A DNA stretch of 64,000 nt from an uncultured Clostridia bacterium (GTDB taxonomy: Bacteria > Bacillota > Clostridia > TANB77 > CAG-508), in NCBI GenBank assembly GCA_944392105.1, contig CALXVM010000001.1, positions 1-64,000 on the forward strand. Reading direction: 5' to 3'. Position 1 is the stretch's first letter. Each line of letters opens with the position of its first letter. The notes under the pieces were generated by a model, which worked only from the letters and a program-made list of their open reading frames with translations, did no database searches and had not been told where the DNA came from. Shown here piece by piece: positions 1 to 8,133 of this stretch. Position numbers and translations under genes: made by a program.

Positions 1-143
1 AATTACAGAATTCATTCCTTAAAAGTAGCCTAATATAAACTTAATCAAAAAGTGTCTAACTTTTTGGGTTCAGTTCAGTTAGAGAAATCTAGCTTTTTTC
101 TTGCTTTTTGTTTTTTAAAAAAAATTAAATGGAGGTTTTGATT

Positions 144-869
144 ATGGCAGAAACAAATCAATTACTAATAAACTATTACAAAAAAGAAGAGATAAAGAAG
201 GTCAAAAAAATGATGGAAGAAAAACTTGAAGTAGGAAAAATTTTAGAAAATGTTAATATGGAATGGATTAGCAAAGAAGAAGTTTTAAACATACTAGGAG
301 AAGATTATGAACCAGTCATAAAAGAAAGTAAGGTATCAGATAAACATAAAAATGAAAATATGGTTAATACAGTTATTGTAACACGAAATACACCAATGGA
401 AATAGCAAGAAAATATAAAAAATATTTTGAGGAATATAAGCAAAATAGAAAACAAATTTGCAAAGATAAAAATATTAGCAATGGAACATTTCAAAAATAT
501 TTAAGATTAAATTATTTGATACCAGAATTACAAGAACTTGTAAATAGTAAAAAGTTAGGAATAAATCCATCAGAACATATAAGTTTTTTAGATGAGAAAA
601 ATCAATTTAAGATAGCAGAAATAATACAAAACTACGATTATGAAATTACAGATAACATAGCTCAAAAAATAAAGAAAGAGTTTAGAAAATGCAAAAAATC
701 AGGTGAAAACTATATTCTAAATAAGGAAAAATTAGAAAGTTATAAAAATGAGAAGAGTTTTAAATTAATTTTTACACAAGAAGAAATAGAAAAGTATTTT
801 AATGGTATGCCAAACAAAAAAATAAAAGAATACATTATAAATATTTTAGAAAATACAAAAGATGTATGA
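144..869 (+). CDS. ParB-like DNA-binding protein of an integrative element
   Basis: I chose the ATG at 144 because GGAGG at 131-135 lies 8 nt upstream; the ATG at 129 overlaps that ribosome binding site. The product is about 241 residues, rich in Lys and Glu. Residues about 100-155 resemble the helix-turn-helix part of ParB/Spo0J-type partition proteins (YLRLNYLIPEL, then a segment with INPSEHISFL). The N-terminal ParB nuclease/CTPase motifs are not recognisable, so this is a ParB-like protein and not a chromosomal Spo0J. It stops just before the next small gene and lies upstream of a serine recombinase, which suggests a maintenance or regulatory role in the element. No terminator separates the three genes, so they may be co-transcribed. 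Confidence 0.6.
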   Translation: MAETNQLLINYYKKEEIKKVKKMMEEKLEVGKILENVNMEWISKEEVLNILGEDYEPVIKESKVSDKHKNENMVNTVIVTRNTPMEIARKYKKYFEEYKQNRKQICKDKNISNGTFQKYLRLNYLIPELQELVNSKKLGINPSEHISFLDEKNQFKIAEIIQNYDYEITDNIAQKIKKEFRKCKKSGENYILNKEKLESYKNEKSFKLIFTQEEIEKYFNGMPNKKIKEYIINILENTKDV

Positions 870-879
870 GGTATGGCTT

Positions 880-1086
880 ATGGATAATATTGAAAAACAA
901 AAGATAAACACTAAACTATTACAAGAGAAGATAGATGCTAATTTATTAAATGAAAGTATTGAAATAACACTTCTAAATAGAATATACAAAGACAAACTAA
1001 TAGATGAAAAAATATACAAACAAGCAAAAGAGAACATCATCAAGGAATATAAACTAGAAAAATATGAGATTGATTTTAATTTTTAA
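880..1086 (+). CDS. small SHOCT-like protein upstream of recombinase
   Basis: A 68-residue charged protein. The ATG at 880 is preferred because GAGG at 868-871 sits 8 nt upstream; an earlier ATG at 862 lacks a site. The C-terminal half (LLNRIYKDKLIDEKIYKQAK and on) looks like the short helical SHOCT module, which is found alone or at protein ends, often in mobile elements. The gene begins 10 nt after the ParB-like gene and ends about 50 nt before the recombinase, so the three probably form one transcription unit. Function is unknown; it could help excision or regulate the recombinase, but the sequence does not show this. Confidence 0.5.
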   Translation: MDNIEKQKINTKLLQEKIDANLLNESIEITLLNRIYKDKLIDEKIYKQAKENIIKEYKLEKYEIDFNF

Positions 1087-1133
1087 ATAGTGTATAATCC
1101 AAGCAGGGTTCTCTCTAACAGAATGGAGGATTA

Positions 1134-4100
1134 ATGGAAGTTCAAGTTATAGAGAAAATACAAGGAAGAATAGATAGAACTACAGGACTACAAATAAATA
1201 GAAAACTAAAAGTAGCAGCATATGCAAGAGTAAGCACAGATTCAGAAGACCAATTAAACAGTTTTGAATCACAAGTAAAATACTACAATGAAAAAATATC
1301 AAAAAATATAGAATGGTCTTTTGTAGAAGTATATGCAGATGAGTCAATATCAGGAACACAAGATTACAAACGAAGTAATTTTATGAGAATGATACAAGAT
1401 AGTATGAATGGAAAAATTGATTTAATACTAACAAAATCAATATCAAGATTTGCAAGAAATACACTAGATACTCTGAAATATGTAAGAATGCTAAAAGAGA
1501 AAAATGTAGCAATTCTATTTGAAGAAGAAAATATTAATACTCTAGAAATGGCAGGAGAATTACTATTAACAATACTAAGTTCAGTAGCACAACAAGAAAG
1601 TGAAACAATATCATCACATGTAAAGCTAGGGCTAAAAATGAAACAACAAAGAGGAGAATTAATTGGATATAATGGATGTTTGGGTTATACTTATGACAAA
1701 GAAAACAAAAGTATATCTATCAATCAAGAGGAAGCAGAAATAGTAAAATATATTTTTAATAGATATGCACAAGGTGTAGGTTCAAGTATAATTGCAAGAG
1801 AACTAACAAACATGAAATATCTAACACCAAAAGGTCTAACAAGATGGAGTGATTCAACAGTTAGAAGAATACTGAAAAACGAAAAATACAAAGGTGATGT
1901 CTTGCAAGGAAAAACTTATACAACAGACCCTATAACACATAAACGAGTAATCAATATGGGAGAAGAAAATCAGTATTATATTAAAGAACATCACACAGCA
2001 ATAATTGAGCCAGAACTATTTGATAAAGTACAACAAATATTAGAAAAAAGAGCAGGTTCAAGAAGTAAAGGAAAAAGAAGAGGTAATTATAGTAGAAAAT
2101 ATCCATTTAGTAGTAGAATTTATTGTGGATTTTGTGGAACTGTTTTAACAAGAAGAAACTGGAATTCAAAAACTAAAAATGAGACACCAGTATGGCATTG
2201 TATGAACTTTGTTAAAAGAGGAAAACAAGAATGTCCTAAATGTAAAGCAATGAGAGAAACAGTAATAGAAAATTGTTTTGTAGATGCATACAAAATATTA
2301 TGTAGTAACAAAGGTGATATTGTAAATAAATTTATAACAAGAATAAACAGCATAATTACTGAGAACTCATCAAGTAAGTTAATAGAAAATATTGAAACAG
2401 AAAAAGAAAAGCTAAAGTCAAAAATGAATAAATTAATTGATTTAAGTTTAGATAATGCTATTGATAGAGAAACATTCTTAGAGAGAAAAGAAAAAATGCA
2501 AAATCAAATCGAAGAATTAAATTTAAAGCAAGAAAAATTAGCTGTAGAAGAAAGAAACAAAACAAACAGAAAACTTAGTCTAAATAAACTAAAACGATAT
2601 CTTGAAAATGGAGAAATTATAACAGAATTTGATAAAGATGCTTTTGAAATTTTAGTAAAACAAGTTATAATTGGTGGATATGATGAAAAAGATAAAGCAG
2701 ATCCAAAACAAGTAACTTTTGTACTAAAAAATGAAAGTAAAATTAATTATGAAGATTATCTACAAGCAAGCAACGAGGTTAATGAAAAAAATCTACAGAT
2801 GAGCGACCACACATTAGGTAGTAGTAAAAAAGTATGGTGGAAATGCAAAAATGGTCATGAATGGGAAGCTGTAATCCATACAAGAGCTAAAGGTGTCGGC
2901 TGTCCTTATTGTATGGGAAAAAAAGCGATTCAAGGAGTAAATGATTTTGCAACTTTGCATCCACAAATGTTAAAAGAATGGGATTATGAAAAAAACGATG
3001 AGTTAGGAATTAAACCAAATGAAATGTTAGTTGGTTCAGTAAGAAAAGTTAATTGGATATGTAGCAAAGGTCATAAATATGATAGAAGTATTTATGATAG
3101 ATTACATGGTCGTGGAAACTGCCCATATTGTGGAAATAGAAAAGTTTTACAAGGTTATAATGATTTAGCAACAACTAATCCAGAATTATTAAAAGATTGG
3201 GACTATGAAGAAAATGATAAATTAGGAATTAAACCGACAGAAATTACTAATGGTGGTAGAGAAAAAGTATGGTGGAAATGCGAAAAAGGTCATAAATGGA
3301 ATTCTATTATTAGAAGTAGAATTACAGGAAGTGGTTGCCCATACTGCTCAAATAATCTTGTGAAAAAAGGCTATAATGATATAACTACTACTAACCCTGA
3401 ATTATTAGAAGAATGGAATTATAAAAAAAATGATAAATTAGGAATTTTTCCATTTCAATTAAGTCATGGTTCAACCAAATTGGTCTGGTGGAAATGTAAA
3501 AAAGGTCATGAATATCAAATATCTGTAGCTCAAAAAACAAATAGAAATGTTAATTGCCCTATTTGTGCTAATCAACAATTATTGAAAGGTTACAATGATT
3601 TTGCAACAAAACATCCAGAATTATTAAAAGAATGGAATTATGAAAAAAATGATAAGCTAGGAATAAAACCAGATGAAATAGTTTTAGGTGGTAAAATCAA
3701 GTTTTGGTGGAAATGTGAAAAAGGTCATGAGTGGCAATCAACTATACCAGCAAGAATAAGAAATGATAAACTTTATAATCGTTGCCCTATTTGCTCTAGT
3801 TATTTAAGAACATCTATCCCTGAAAAAATAATTTTTTATTATATTAATAAAAAGTTTCCTAGAACTATAGCAAATTATAAACCTGAATGGTTAAAACCAA
3901 AAGAAATAGATATATTTATCCCAGAGTTAAACATTGGTATAGAATATGATGGATATTATTATCATAAAGATATAAAGCATGATATAGAAAAAGATGAATT
4001 GTGCTCAAAAAATAATGTAAAACTAATTAGAATTAGAGAAAAGAAAGCAAAACCTATTAACTCAAGTGCTATTATATATAACATAAAAATAGATAATAAT

Positions 4101-5300
4101 GCAGATTATACATATCTAGAAGATGCTTTATCATTTTTAAATATTTATTTTAACATAGATTTAGATTTTGATATTAAGCGTGATTTAGATGATATTATTA
4201 AAATGATTAACTTTATGGAAAAAGAAAACTGCATATCAAAAACCAATCCAGAAGTTCTGCGAGAGTGGAATTACGAAAAAAATGATATACTAGGAATTAC
4301 TCCAGATAATATAAGTAGTGGAAGTTCATTAAAAATATGGTGGAAATGCGAAAAAGGTCACGATTATCAAGCTATTGTTTCAAATAAAGTAAATCAACAA
4401 ACAAAATGTCCATATTGTGCAAATAAGAAAATTATAATAGGATTTAATGATTTAGCAACAACTAATCCTGAATTAATAGAAGAATGGGACTATGAAAAAA
4501 ATGATAAGTTAGGAATTAAACCAGAAAATGTTGTTTTGAATTCAACTAAAATGATTCATTGGAAATGTAAGAAAGGTCATGAATGGATAACAACACCAAA
4601 CAATAGAGCTAGAGGTTCAAATTGCCCATATTGTTCAGGAAGATATGCTATAAGTGGTGAAAACGACATTGCTACATTATTTCCCAAATTATTAAAAGAG
4701 TGGGATTACGAAAGAAATGACAAATTAGGAATTAAACCACAAAATGTAAAGAAAAATACAGATAAAAAGGTCTGGTGGATATGCGAAAAAGGTCATGAAT
4801 ATCAATCTTCAATTGTTAATAGAACAAAATCGAATGGAACGTGTTGCCCATATTGTTTAGGAAATAAAGTACTTATAGGTTTTAATGATTTGGCAACGAC
4901 AAACCCAGAACTATTGAAAGAATGGGATTATAGTAAGAACATTATTAAACCAAATGAAGTAACTAAGGGAACTCATAAAAAAATTTGGTGGATTTGTAGT
5001 AAAAATCATAGCTATGAAGCTACTATCCCAGCTAGAAGGGGTGGAACTGGTTGTCCATATTGTTCAGGAAACAAAATCTTAGTTGGTTTTAATGATTTAG
5101 CAACAACTAATCCTGAATTATTAGAAAAATGGAATTTTGAAAAGAATAATGAATTAGGAATTACTCCAGAATCAATTAGCAAAAGTTATAGTAAAAAAGT
5201 CTGGTGGAAATGTAAAAATGGTCATGAATATCAAAGACATGTGTATAATGAGAGAAATGGTAGTGGTAGATGTCCTATTTGTAAAAAGTTAAAAATGTAA
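1134..5300 (+). CDS. large serine recombinase fused to zinc-ribbon array and PD-(D/E)XK-like endonuclease domain
   Basis: A 1388-residue protein; GGAGGA at 1125-1130 precedes the ATG. Residues 1 to about 540 form a complete large serine recombinase: resolvase domain with the YARVST motif (Arg32, catalytic Ser34), recombinase domain about 190-300, Cys-rich recombinase zinc ribbon about 325-385 (CGFC, CPKC), then a coiled coil. Normal relatives end near here. This one runs on into ten copies of a zinc-ribbon repeat of the DUF4379 type, each with W-[KI]-C-x3-H and CP-[YI]-C pairs spaced by NDLATTNPELL and DKLGIKP. Five precede and five follow a segment at about 890-1000 with Asp926, Glu937 and Asp939 in IGIEYDGYYYHK, typical of Vsr-like PD-(D/E)XK nucleases. 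The first repeat lacks its leading half, so the join lies inside a repeat. Probably integrates or excises the element whose cargo lies left of the window. Confidence 0.85.
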   Translation: MEVQVIEKIQGRIDRTTGLQINRKLKVAAYARVSTDSEDQLNSFESQVKYYNEKISKNIEWSFVEVYADESISGTQDYKRSNFMRMIQDSMNGKIDLILTKSISRFARNTLDTLKYVRMLKEKNVAILFEEENINTLEMAGELLLTILSSVAQQESETISSHVKLGLKMKQQRGELIGYNGCLGYTYDKENKSISINQEEAEIVKYIFNRYAQGVGSSIIARELTNMKYLTPKGLTRWSDSTVRRILKNEKYKGDVLQGKTYTTDPITHKRVINMGEENQYYIKEHHTAIIEPELFDKVQQILEKRAGSRSKGKRRGNYSRKYPFSSRIYCGFCGTVLTRRNWNSKTKNETPVWHCMNFVKRGKQECPKCKAMRETVIENCFVDAYKILCSNKGDIVNKFITRINSIITENSSSKLIENIETEKEKLKSKMNKLIDLSLDNAIDRETFLERKEKMQNQIEELNLKQEKLAVEERNKTNRKLSLNKLKRYLENGEIITEFDKDAFEILVKQVIIGGYDEKDKADPKQVTFVLKNESKINYEDYLQASNEVNEKNLQMSDHTLGSSKKVWWKCKNGHEWEAVIHTRAKGVGCPYCMGKKAIQGVNDFATLHPQMLKEWDYEKNDELGIKPNEMLVGSVRKVNWICSKGHKYDRSIYDRLHGRGNCPYCGNRKVLQGYNDLATTNPELLKDWDYEENDKLGIKPTEITNGGREKVWWKCEKGHKWNSIIRSRITGSGCPYCSNNLVKKGYNDITTTNPELLEEWNYKKNDKLGIFPFQLSHGSTKLVWWKCKKGHEYQISVAQKTNRNVNCPICANQQLLKGYNDFATKHPELLKEWNYEKNDKLGIKPDEIVLGGKIKFWWKCEKGHEWQSTIPARIRNDKLYNRCPICSSYLRTSIPEKIIFYYINKKFPRTIANYKPEWLKPKEIDIFIPELNIGIEYDGYYYHKDIKHDIEKDELCSKNNVKLIRIREKKAKPINSSAIIYNIKIDNNADYTYLEDALSFLNIYFNIDLDFDIKRDLDDIIKMINFMEKENCISKTNPEVLREWNYEKNDILGITPDNISSGSSLKIWWKCEKGHDYQAIVSNKVNQQTKCPYCANKKIIIGFNDLATTNPELIEEWDYEKNDKLGIKPENVVLNSTKMIHWKCKKGHEWITTPNNRARGSNCPYCSGRYAISGENDIATLFPKLLKEWDYERNDKLGIKPQNVKKNTDKKVWWICEKGHEYQSSIVNRTKSNGTCCPYCLGNKVLIGFNDLATTNPELLKEWDYSKNIIKPNEVTKGTHKKIWWICSKNHSYEATIPARRGGTGCPYCSGNKILVGFNDLATTNPELLEKWNFEKNNELGITPESISKSYSKKVWWKCKNGHEYQRHVYNERNGSGRCPICKKLKM

Positions 5301-5307
5301 TCTAGTT

Positions 5308-5345
5308 ATAGAGTGGTATATGAAAAATCACTCTATATTTTTTTC
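5308..5345 (+). terminator. terminator after recombinase
   Basis: ATAGAGTG (5308-5315) pairs with CACTCTAT (5329-5336) and is followed by a T-rich tract. It lies 8 nt after the recombinase stop. Confidence 0.7.
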
Positions 5346-5383
5346 TTAAATACTTGATTTTTATAAGATGATTTGATATTATA

Positions 5384-5506
5384 TTGACAACTTGAATGAC
5401 TATTTAGTTATTCGTCAAGAGAGCTAACGAGTTGTAAACGTCTACTTCGTTGGCACCAAATTATAAAACCTCAAAGTACTTGATTTATAAGTGCTTTGAG
5501 GTTTTT
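5384..5506 (+). ncRNA. candidate structured RNA of three hairpins ending in a terminator
   Basis: In this gene-free stretch three hairpins follow one another. The first nests TTGAC/GTCAA (5384-5388 with 5414-5418) around GAATGACT/AGTTATTC. The second pairs GCTAACGA (5423-5430) with TCGTTGGC (5447-5454). The third, AAAACCTCAAAGTACT (5465-5480) with AAGTGCTTTGAGGTTTT (5489-5505), is a strong terminator shape. No ORF with a ribosome binding site fits. It could be a small RNA, a leader of the next gene, or part of the element's attachment region. I do not recognise an Rfam family. Confidence 0.4.
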
Positions 5507-5586
5507 ACTTTCCTAAAAGTATGCAGTAGATTTTTTTATAAAAGATAGTATAATAATACTATAAATAATTATGGGAGGTAGTAAAT

Positions 5587-5829
5587 ATGTCTATCGAAAA
5601 ACAAAGATTATATAATGAAATAGATACTCTACCAGAAGAACTTACAAATCAAGTGATAAATTTTATTGAATACTTAAAAATATCATATGTAGATACAGAT
5701 GCTCCAGATAATATAATGATAAAGAGTAAAAAAGATTTAAAAGAAAAATTGCAAAAAGGAATAGATGACGTAAATTCAAATAGAGTGATATCTTTAGATG
5801 AAACATTAGCAAAAATTGATAATATATAG
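5587..5829 (+). CDS. DUF2281-like antitoxin-type protein without adjacent toxin
   Basis: An 80-residue acidic protein with GGGAGG 8 nt before the ATG. The N-terminal LPEELTNQVINFIEYLK segment resembles DUF2281 proteins, which are often antitoxin partners. The C-terminal part (LKEKLQKGIDDVNSNRVISL) resembles tails of RelB/ParD-like antitoxins. No RelE/ParE-like toxin follows: the next 150 nt are non-coding and then a promoter begins. It may be the survivor of a toxin-antitoxin pair, or a stand-alone regulator. The family call is moderate; the toxin-antitoxin role is inference. Confidence 0.5.
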   Translation: MSIEKQRLYNEIDTLPEELTNQVINFIEYLKISYVDTDAPDNIMIKSKKDLKEKLQKGIDDVNSNRVISLDETLAKIDNI

Positions 5830-5869
5830 AATTTATAAAATTTAATTTTTATGTAGCTATCTACTAAGT

Positions 5870-5898
5870 TTGCAATTTTATGTAAAATAAGGTATAAT
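5870..5898 (+). promoter_or_regulatory. sigma-A-type promoter for the 5987 gene
   Basis: TTGCAA (5870-5875), 17-nt spacer, TATAAT (5893-5898). Transcription would start near 5905, upstream of a hairpin pairing CGCACCT (5920-5926) with AGGTGCG (5947-5953), giving a structured leader of about 80 nt. Confidence 0.6.
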
Positions 5899-5986
5899 AT
5901 AAGGGAGTAACACTTTTTGCGCACCTTTGAAAATGTAAAATTTTAGAGGTGCGAATCTCTGAATAATTATAAGGAGTGAATTTATT

Positions 5987-6187
5987 TTGGCTACTAAGAG
6001 AGAAGTATATCGAGAAGTTTTTGTATCCCCGTTTGCAAAGGACACGGAAGGTGATGCTCTGAAGGTGTTACAGACAATTCGGGAATGCCATTCTGAGATG
6101 TGCGGCTGGAAGGAAATCAAAGGTTTTGTGGAAAAATTACCGAACGGTCAATACCGTGCTGTAAGAGAACACGCAAAATACGAATGA
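5987..6187 (+). CDS. small hypothetical protein, high-GC foreign-type gene
   Basis: A 66-residue protein starting at TTG with AAGGAGTG at 5971-5978. I do not recognise the family. Its codons (CGG, CCG, CGT, GTG, AAG) and GC content, near half by eye, contrast with neighbours that are about 70 percent AT. It has its own promoter, a hairpin leader and a strong terminator, so it is an independent cassette. It contains an in-frame CGG at 6080-6082 read as Arg. The protein is intact and looks globular (CGWKEIKGFVEKLPNGQYRA). It shares this style with genes at 27578, 28795 and 57482. Function unknown. Confidence 0.6.
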   Translation: MATKREVYREVFVSPFAKDTEGDALKVLQTIRECHSEMCGWKEIKGFVEKLPNGQYRAVREHAKYE

Positions 6188-6193
6188 TTTTTT

Positions 6194-6239
6194 ATACAAG
6201 AGTGTATGTCTAGTAACATATGCTCTTGTATTATTTTTA
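6194..6239 (+). terminator. terminator after the 5987 gene
   Basis: ATACAAGAG (6194-6202) pairs with CTCTTGTAT (6223-6231), followed by a T-rich run. Confidence 0.8.
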
Positions 6240-6375
6240 TATTGTTCTTTGTTATATTAAGATTTCTCTTCCTATCCTTAAATTTCTAATTTAACTTATC
6301 TGAAATCTAAATATAAAAAGTATTATTATATAGATATAATATAAGAAAGATGGTATAATTGTATAGGAGTAACTA

Positions 6376-7254
6376 TTGAAAAAATATAGAAGAATTTTTT
6401 TAATAGTAAGAAACAGAAAAAATATTTGTAAATATGGGATGAGTATGGAAAAGCAAGAAATAATAAATAAATATAAAAATGATGAAGACAAATTATTGGT
6501 ATCGAAAGTATTAGATAAGATAAAATGGGCAAGAACAAAAAATAAAATAACTAATACAGACTTTTTAGATATGTATCAAAAGAAAGTTATAGATGAAGTA
6601 TTAAAAGCAGAAAAAGAAAAAAACTTTACATATTATTATCCATGTGATAATGCAGAGAAGCCTATGCTTATTATATATTCAGAAAAATATGATGAGATTT
6701 TAAAAAACAATAAATTTGATTTTTCACAATTTGTAAAACTAATAAGAATTATACTACCAAATCAGTTAAAAGGACAGTATGCACATAGGGACTACTTAAG
6801 TGGAATAATGAAGCTGGGAATAAGAAGAGAAAAAGTAGGAGATATACTAGTATTTGAAAATGGCGCAGATATAATAGTAAGCAGTGATATTTGTGAATAT
6901 ATTTTAGCTAATTTAGGGCAATTAACACGTTTTAGTAAAGCAGAAATAAAAGAAATAAACTTAAGTGAAATAAGGCAACCAAATATTAAAACAGAAGAAA
7001 TAAGAATTACTGTTTCTGCAATGAGATTAGACTGTGTGGTTGCAGAACTGGCACATTGCTCAAGAAATATGGGAATAAAAATAATAGAGGAACAGCGAGT
7101 TTTCTTAAACTATTTAAATGAAACAAAAAATTCTAAAGAAATAAAAATTGACGACATTTTAGTAATAAGAGGAAAAGGAAAGTTTAAGATAAAAAATATT
7201 GAAGGAGTAACGAAAAAAGGAAAAATAATTTCAATAGTAGAACATTATATATAA
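6376..7254 (+). CDS. ylmH: YlmH family RNA-binding S4-domain protein
   Basis: This matches YlmH, an S4-domain RNA-binding protein usually encoded near division genes in Firmicutes and linked to ribosome-associated quality control. Homologues begin near the segment MEKQEIINKYKNDEDKLL, so the ATG at 6445 would give the usual 269 residues. AGGAG at 6365-6369 instead favours TTG at 6376, which adds 23 basic residues. A 13-bp hairpin (6372-6384 with 6395-6407) covers that TTG, so the start remains uncertain. The S4 domain is C-terminal (SAMRLDCVVAELAHCSR, then IKIDDILVIRGKGKFK). Division genes such as divIVA are not next to it here. A terminator follows. Confidence 0.85.
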   Translation: MKKYRRIFLIVRNRKNICKYGMSMEKQEIINKYKNDEDKLLVSKVLDKIKWARTKNKITNTDFLDMYQKKVIDEVLKAEKEKNFTYYYPCDNAEKPMLIIYSEKYDEILKNNKFDFSQFVKLIRIILPNQLKGQYAHRDYLSGIMKLGIRREKVGDILVFENGADIIVSSDICEYILANLGQLTRFSKAEIKEINLSEIRQPNIKTEEIRITVSAMRLDCVVAELAHCSRNMGIKIIEEQRVFLNYLNETKNSKEIKIDDILVIRGKGKFKIKNIEGVTKKGKIISIVEHYI

Positions 7255-7278
7255 TAAAAAAGAATAAAATGTAGGAAC

Positions 7279-7308
7279 AAAACAGGAACACAATATTCCT
7301 GTTTTATT
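7279..7308 (+). terminator. terminator after ylmH
   Basis: AAAACAGGAA (7279-7288) pairs with TTCCTGTTTT (7296-7305). Confidence 0.75.
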
Positions 7309-7552
7309 AATAGATAGACACTAAAAATTGTTTGACAAAAAGACACTTTTATGCTAAGATACATTTTACATAATTAAATAGAAAAAATTGTATATCTTTA
7401 CAATTAATACCAAGCTTTGAAACTAGCATGGGAATTCAGTTGTACCAATTAAACAAAAAATGAAATGAAATAAAATATGTAATTTCCGCCACAGCGGAGA
7501 GTTTCTGTGTTTAAATAGAACAAAATAACAGATATATCTTTGGTGAGGGAAA

Positions 7553-7752
7553 ATGCATATAGAAATATTACTAGGGCAAGTAAGAGAAAAAAAGGAATGA
7601 CTTTAACAAAGCTAGCTGAGAAGAGCGGTGTTTCCAAAACTCATATTAATGACATTGAAAACAACGTAAAATCACCTAGTTTATTAGTTATGGTTAAATT
7701 AGCAAAGGCGTTAAATGTTGATATTAACGAATTATATAGGGTGAAGTGGTAA
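7553..7752 (+). CDS. XRE/Cro-type HTH regulator, frame interrupted at A AAA AAG
   Basis: From the ATG at 7553 (GGTGAGG just upstream) the frame reads 15 codons ending in EKKE and stops at 7598-7600. A -1 shift on the heptamer A-AAA-AAG at 7588-7594 continues as GMTLTKLAEKSGVSKTHI, giving a normal 66-residue XRE-type repressor (GQVREKKGMTLTKLAEKSG is the family's usual start). The heptamer is in the phase used by bacterial -1 frameshift sites such as dnaX, and AGGG lies 11 nt upstream. A lost base in the A7 run, or transcript slippage, would look the same. A TTG at 7540 in the downstream frame gives an abnormal N-terminus. It overlaps the next gene by one base (TAATG). Confidence 0.75.
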
Positions 7753-7961
7753 TGGCAGATACTAATAATAATTATTACAACAAAAGCATAGAAGCATTGG
7801 AAGAGTACATAGGACGAGAAAAAAAGACCATTACTGAGGTGGAGTGGAATAGACTTGCTTTTAAGAATAACTATTTATCTAGTGAGACCATAGGGTATCT
7901 TTCTAAAGTCAAGTTTAATAAGTTATGTAAAAAAATATTAAAAGACATAAAAAATAAATAA
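7752..7961 (+). CDS. small hypothetical protein paired with HTH regulator
   Basis: A 69-residue protein starting at the ATG at 7752 that overlaps the HTH stop; AGGGTGAAG lies upstream. It is helical and charged, without membrane segments (IEALEEYIGREKKTITEVEW). I recall similar short proteins beside XRE regulators in clostridial genomes but cannot name a family. Overlap implies translational coupling with the regulator. A terminator (AGACTGTTG at 7974 pairing with CAACAGTCT at 8002) closes the two-gene operon. Function unknown. Confidence 0.55.
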   Translation: MADTNNNYYNKSIEALEEYIGREKKTITEVEWNRLAFKNNYLSSETIGYLSKVKFNKLCKKILKDIKNK

Positions 7962-7973
7962 TTTTTTATGCTT

Positions 7974-8020
7974 AGACTGTTGGCAAAGTAAAAAAATTAG
8001 TCAACAGTCTTTTCTTTTTT
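7974..8020 (+). terminator. terminator of HTH operon
   Basis: AGACTGTTG (7974-7982) pairs with CAACAGTCT (8002-8010), followed by TTTCTTTTTT. Confidence 0.85.
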
Positions 8021-8094
8021 ATTGCTTAATAAATCTATATTTAATGTTGACTATATTATAGAAAAATGTTAAATTATAGTTGAGTTTATCATAG

Positions 8095-8133
8095 AAAGGA
8101 GCGTTAAAATAGTATATAGCTATTTAATAAAGT
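8095..8133 (+). promoter_or_regulatory. ppa translation start with hairpin between SD and ATG
   Basis: AAAGGAG at 8095-8101 is the only good ribosome binding site, 32 nt from the ATG at 8134. Between them TTAAAATAG (8104-8112) pairs with CTATTTAA (8120-8127) with one bulged A. Folding leaves about 8 nt between the site and the ATG. An in-frame TAA directly before the ATG excludes an earlier start. Confidence 0.45.

Noticed and set aside
2800-5290. Regularly spaced DNA repeats that could suggest a CRISPR or satellite array
   Set aside because: Repeats are about 200 nt, imperfect and in one open frame; they encode protein zinc-ribbon repeats.
5940-5960. AGAGGTGCGA resembling the lysine riboswitch start
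   Set aside because: Only this word is present; the rest of the aptamer is missing and the word belongs to a simple hairpin.
5587-5980. Complete toxin-antitoxin pair
   Set aside because: Only the antitoxin-like gene is present; no toxin frame precedes or follows it.
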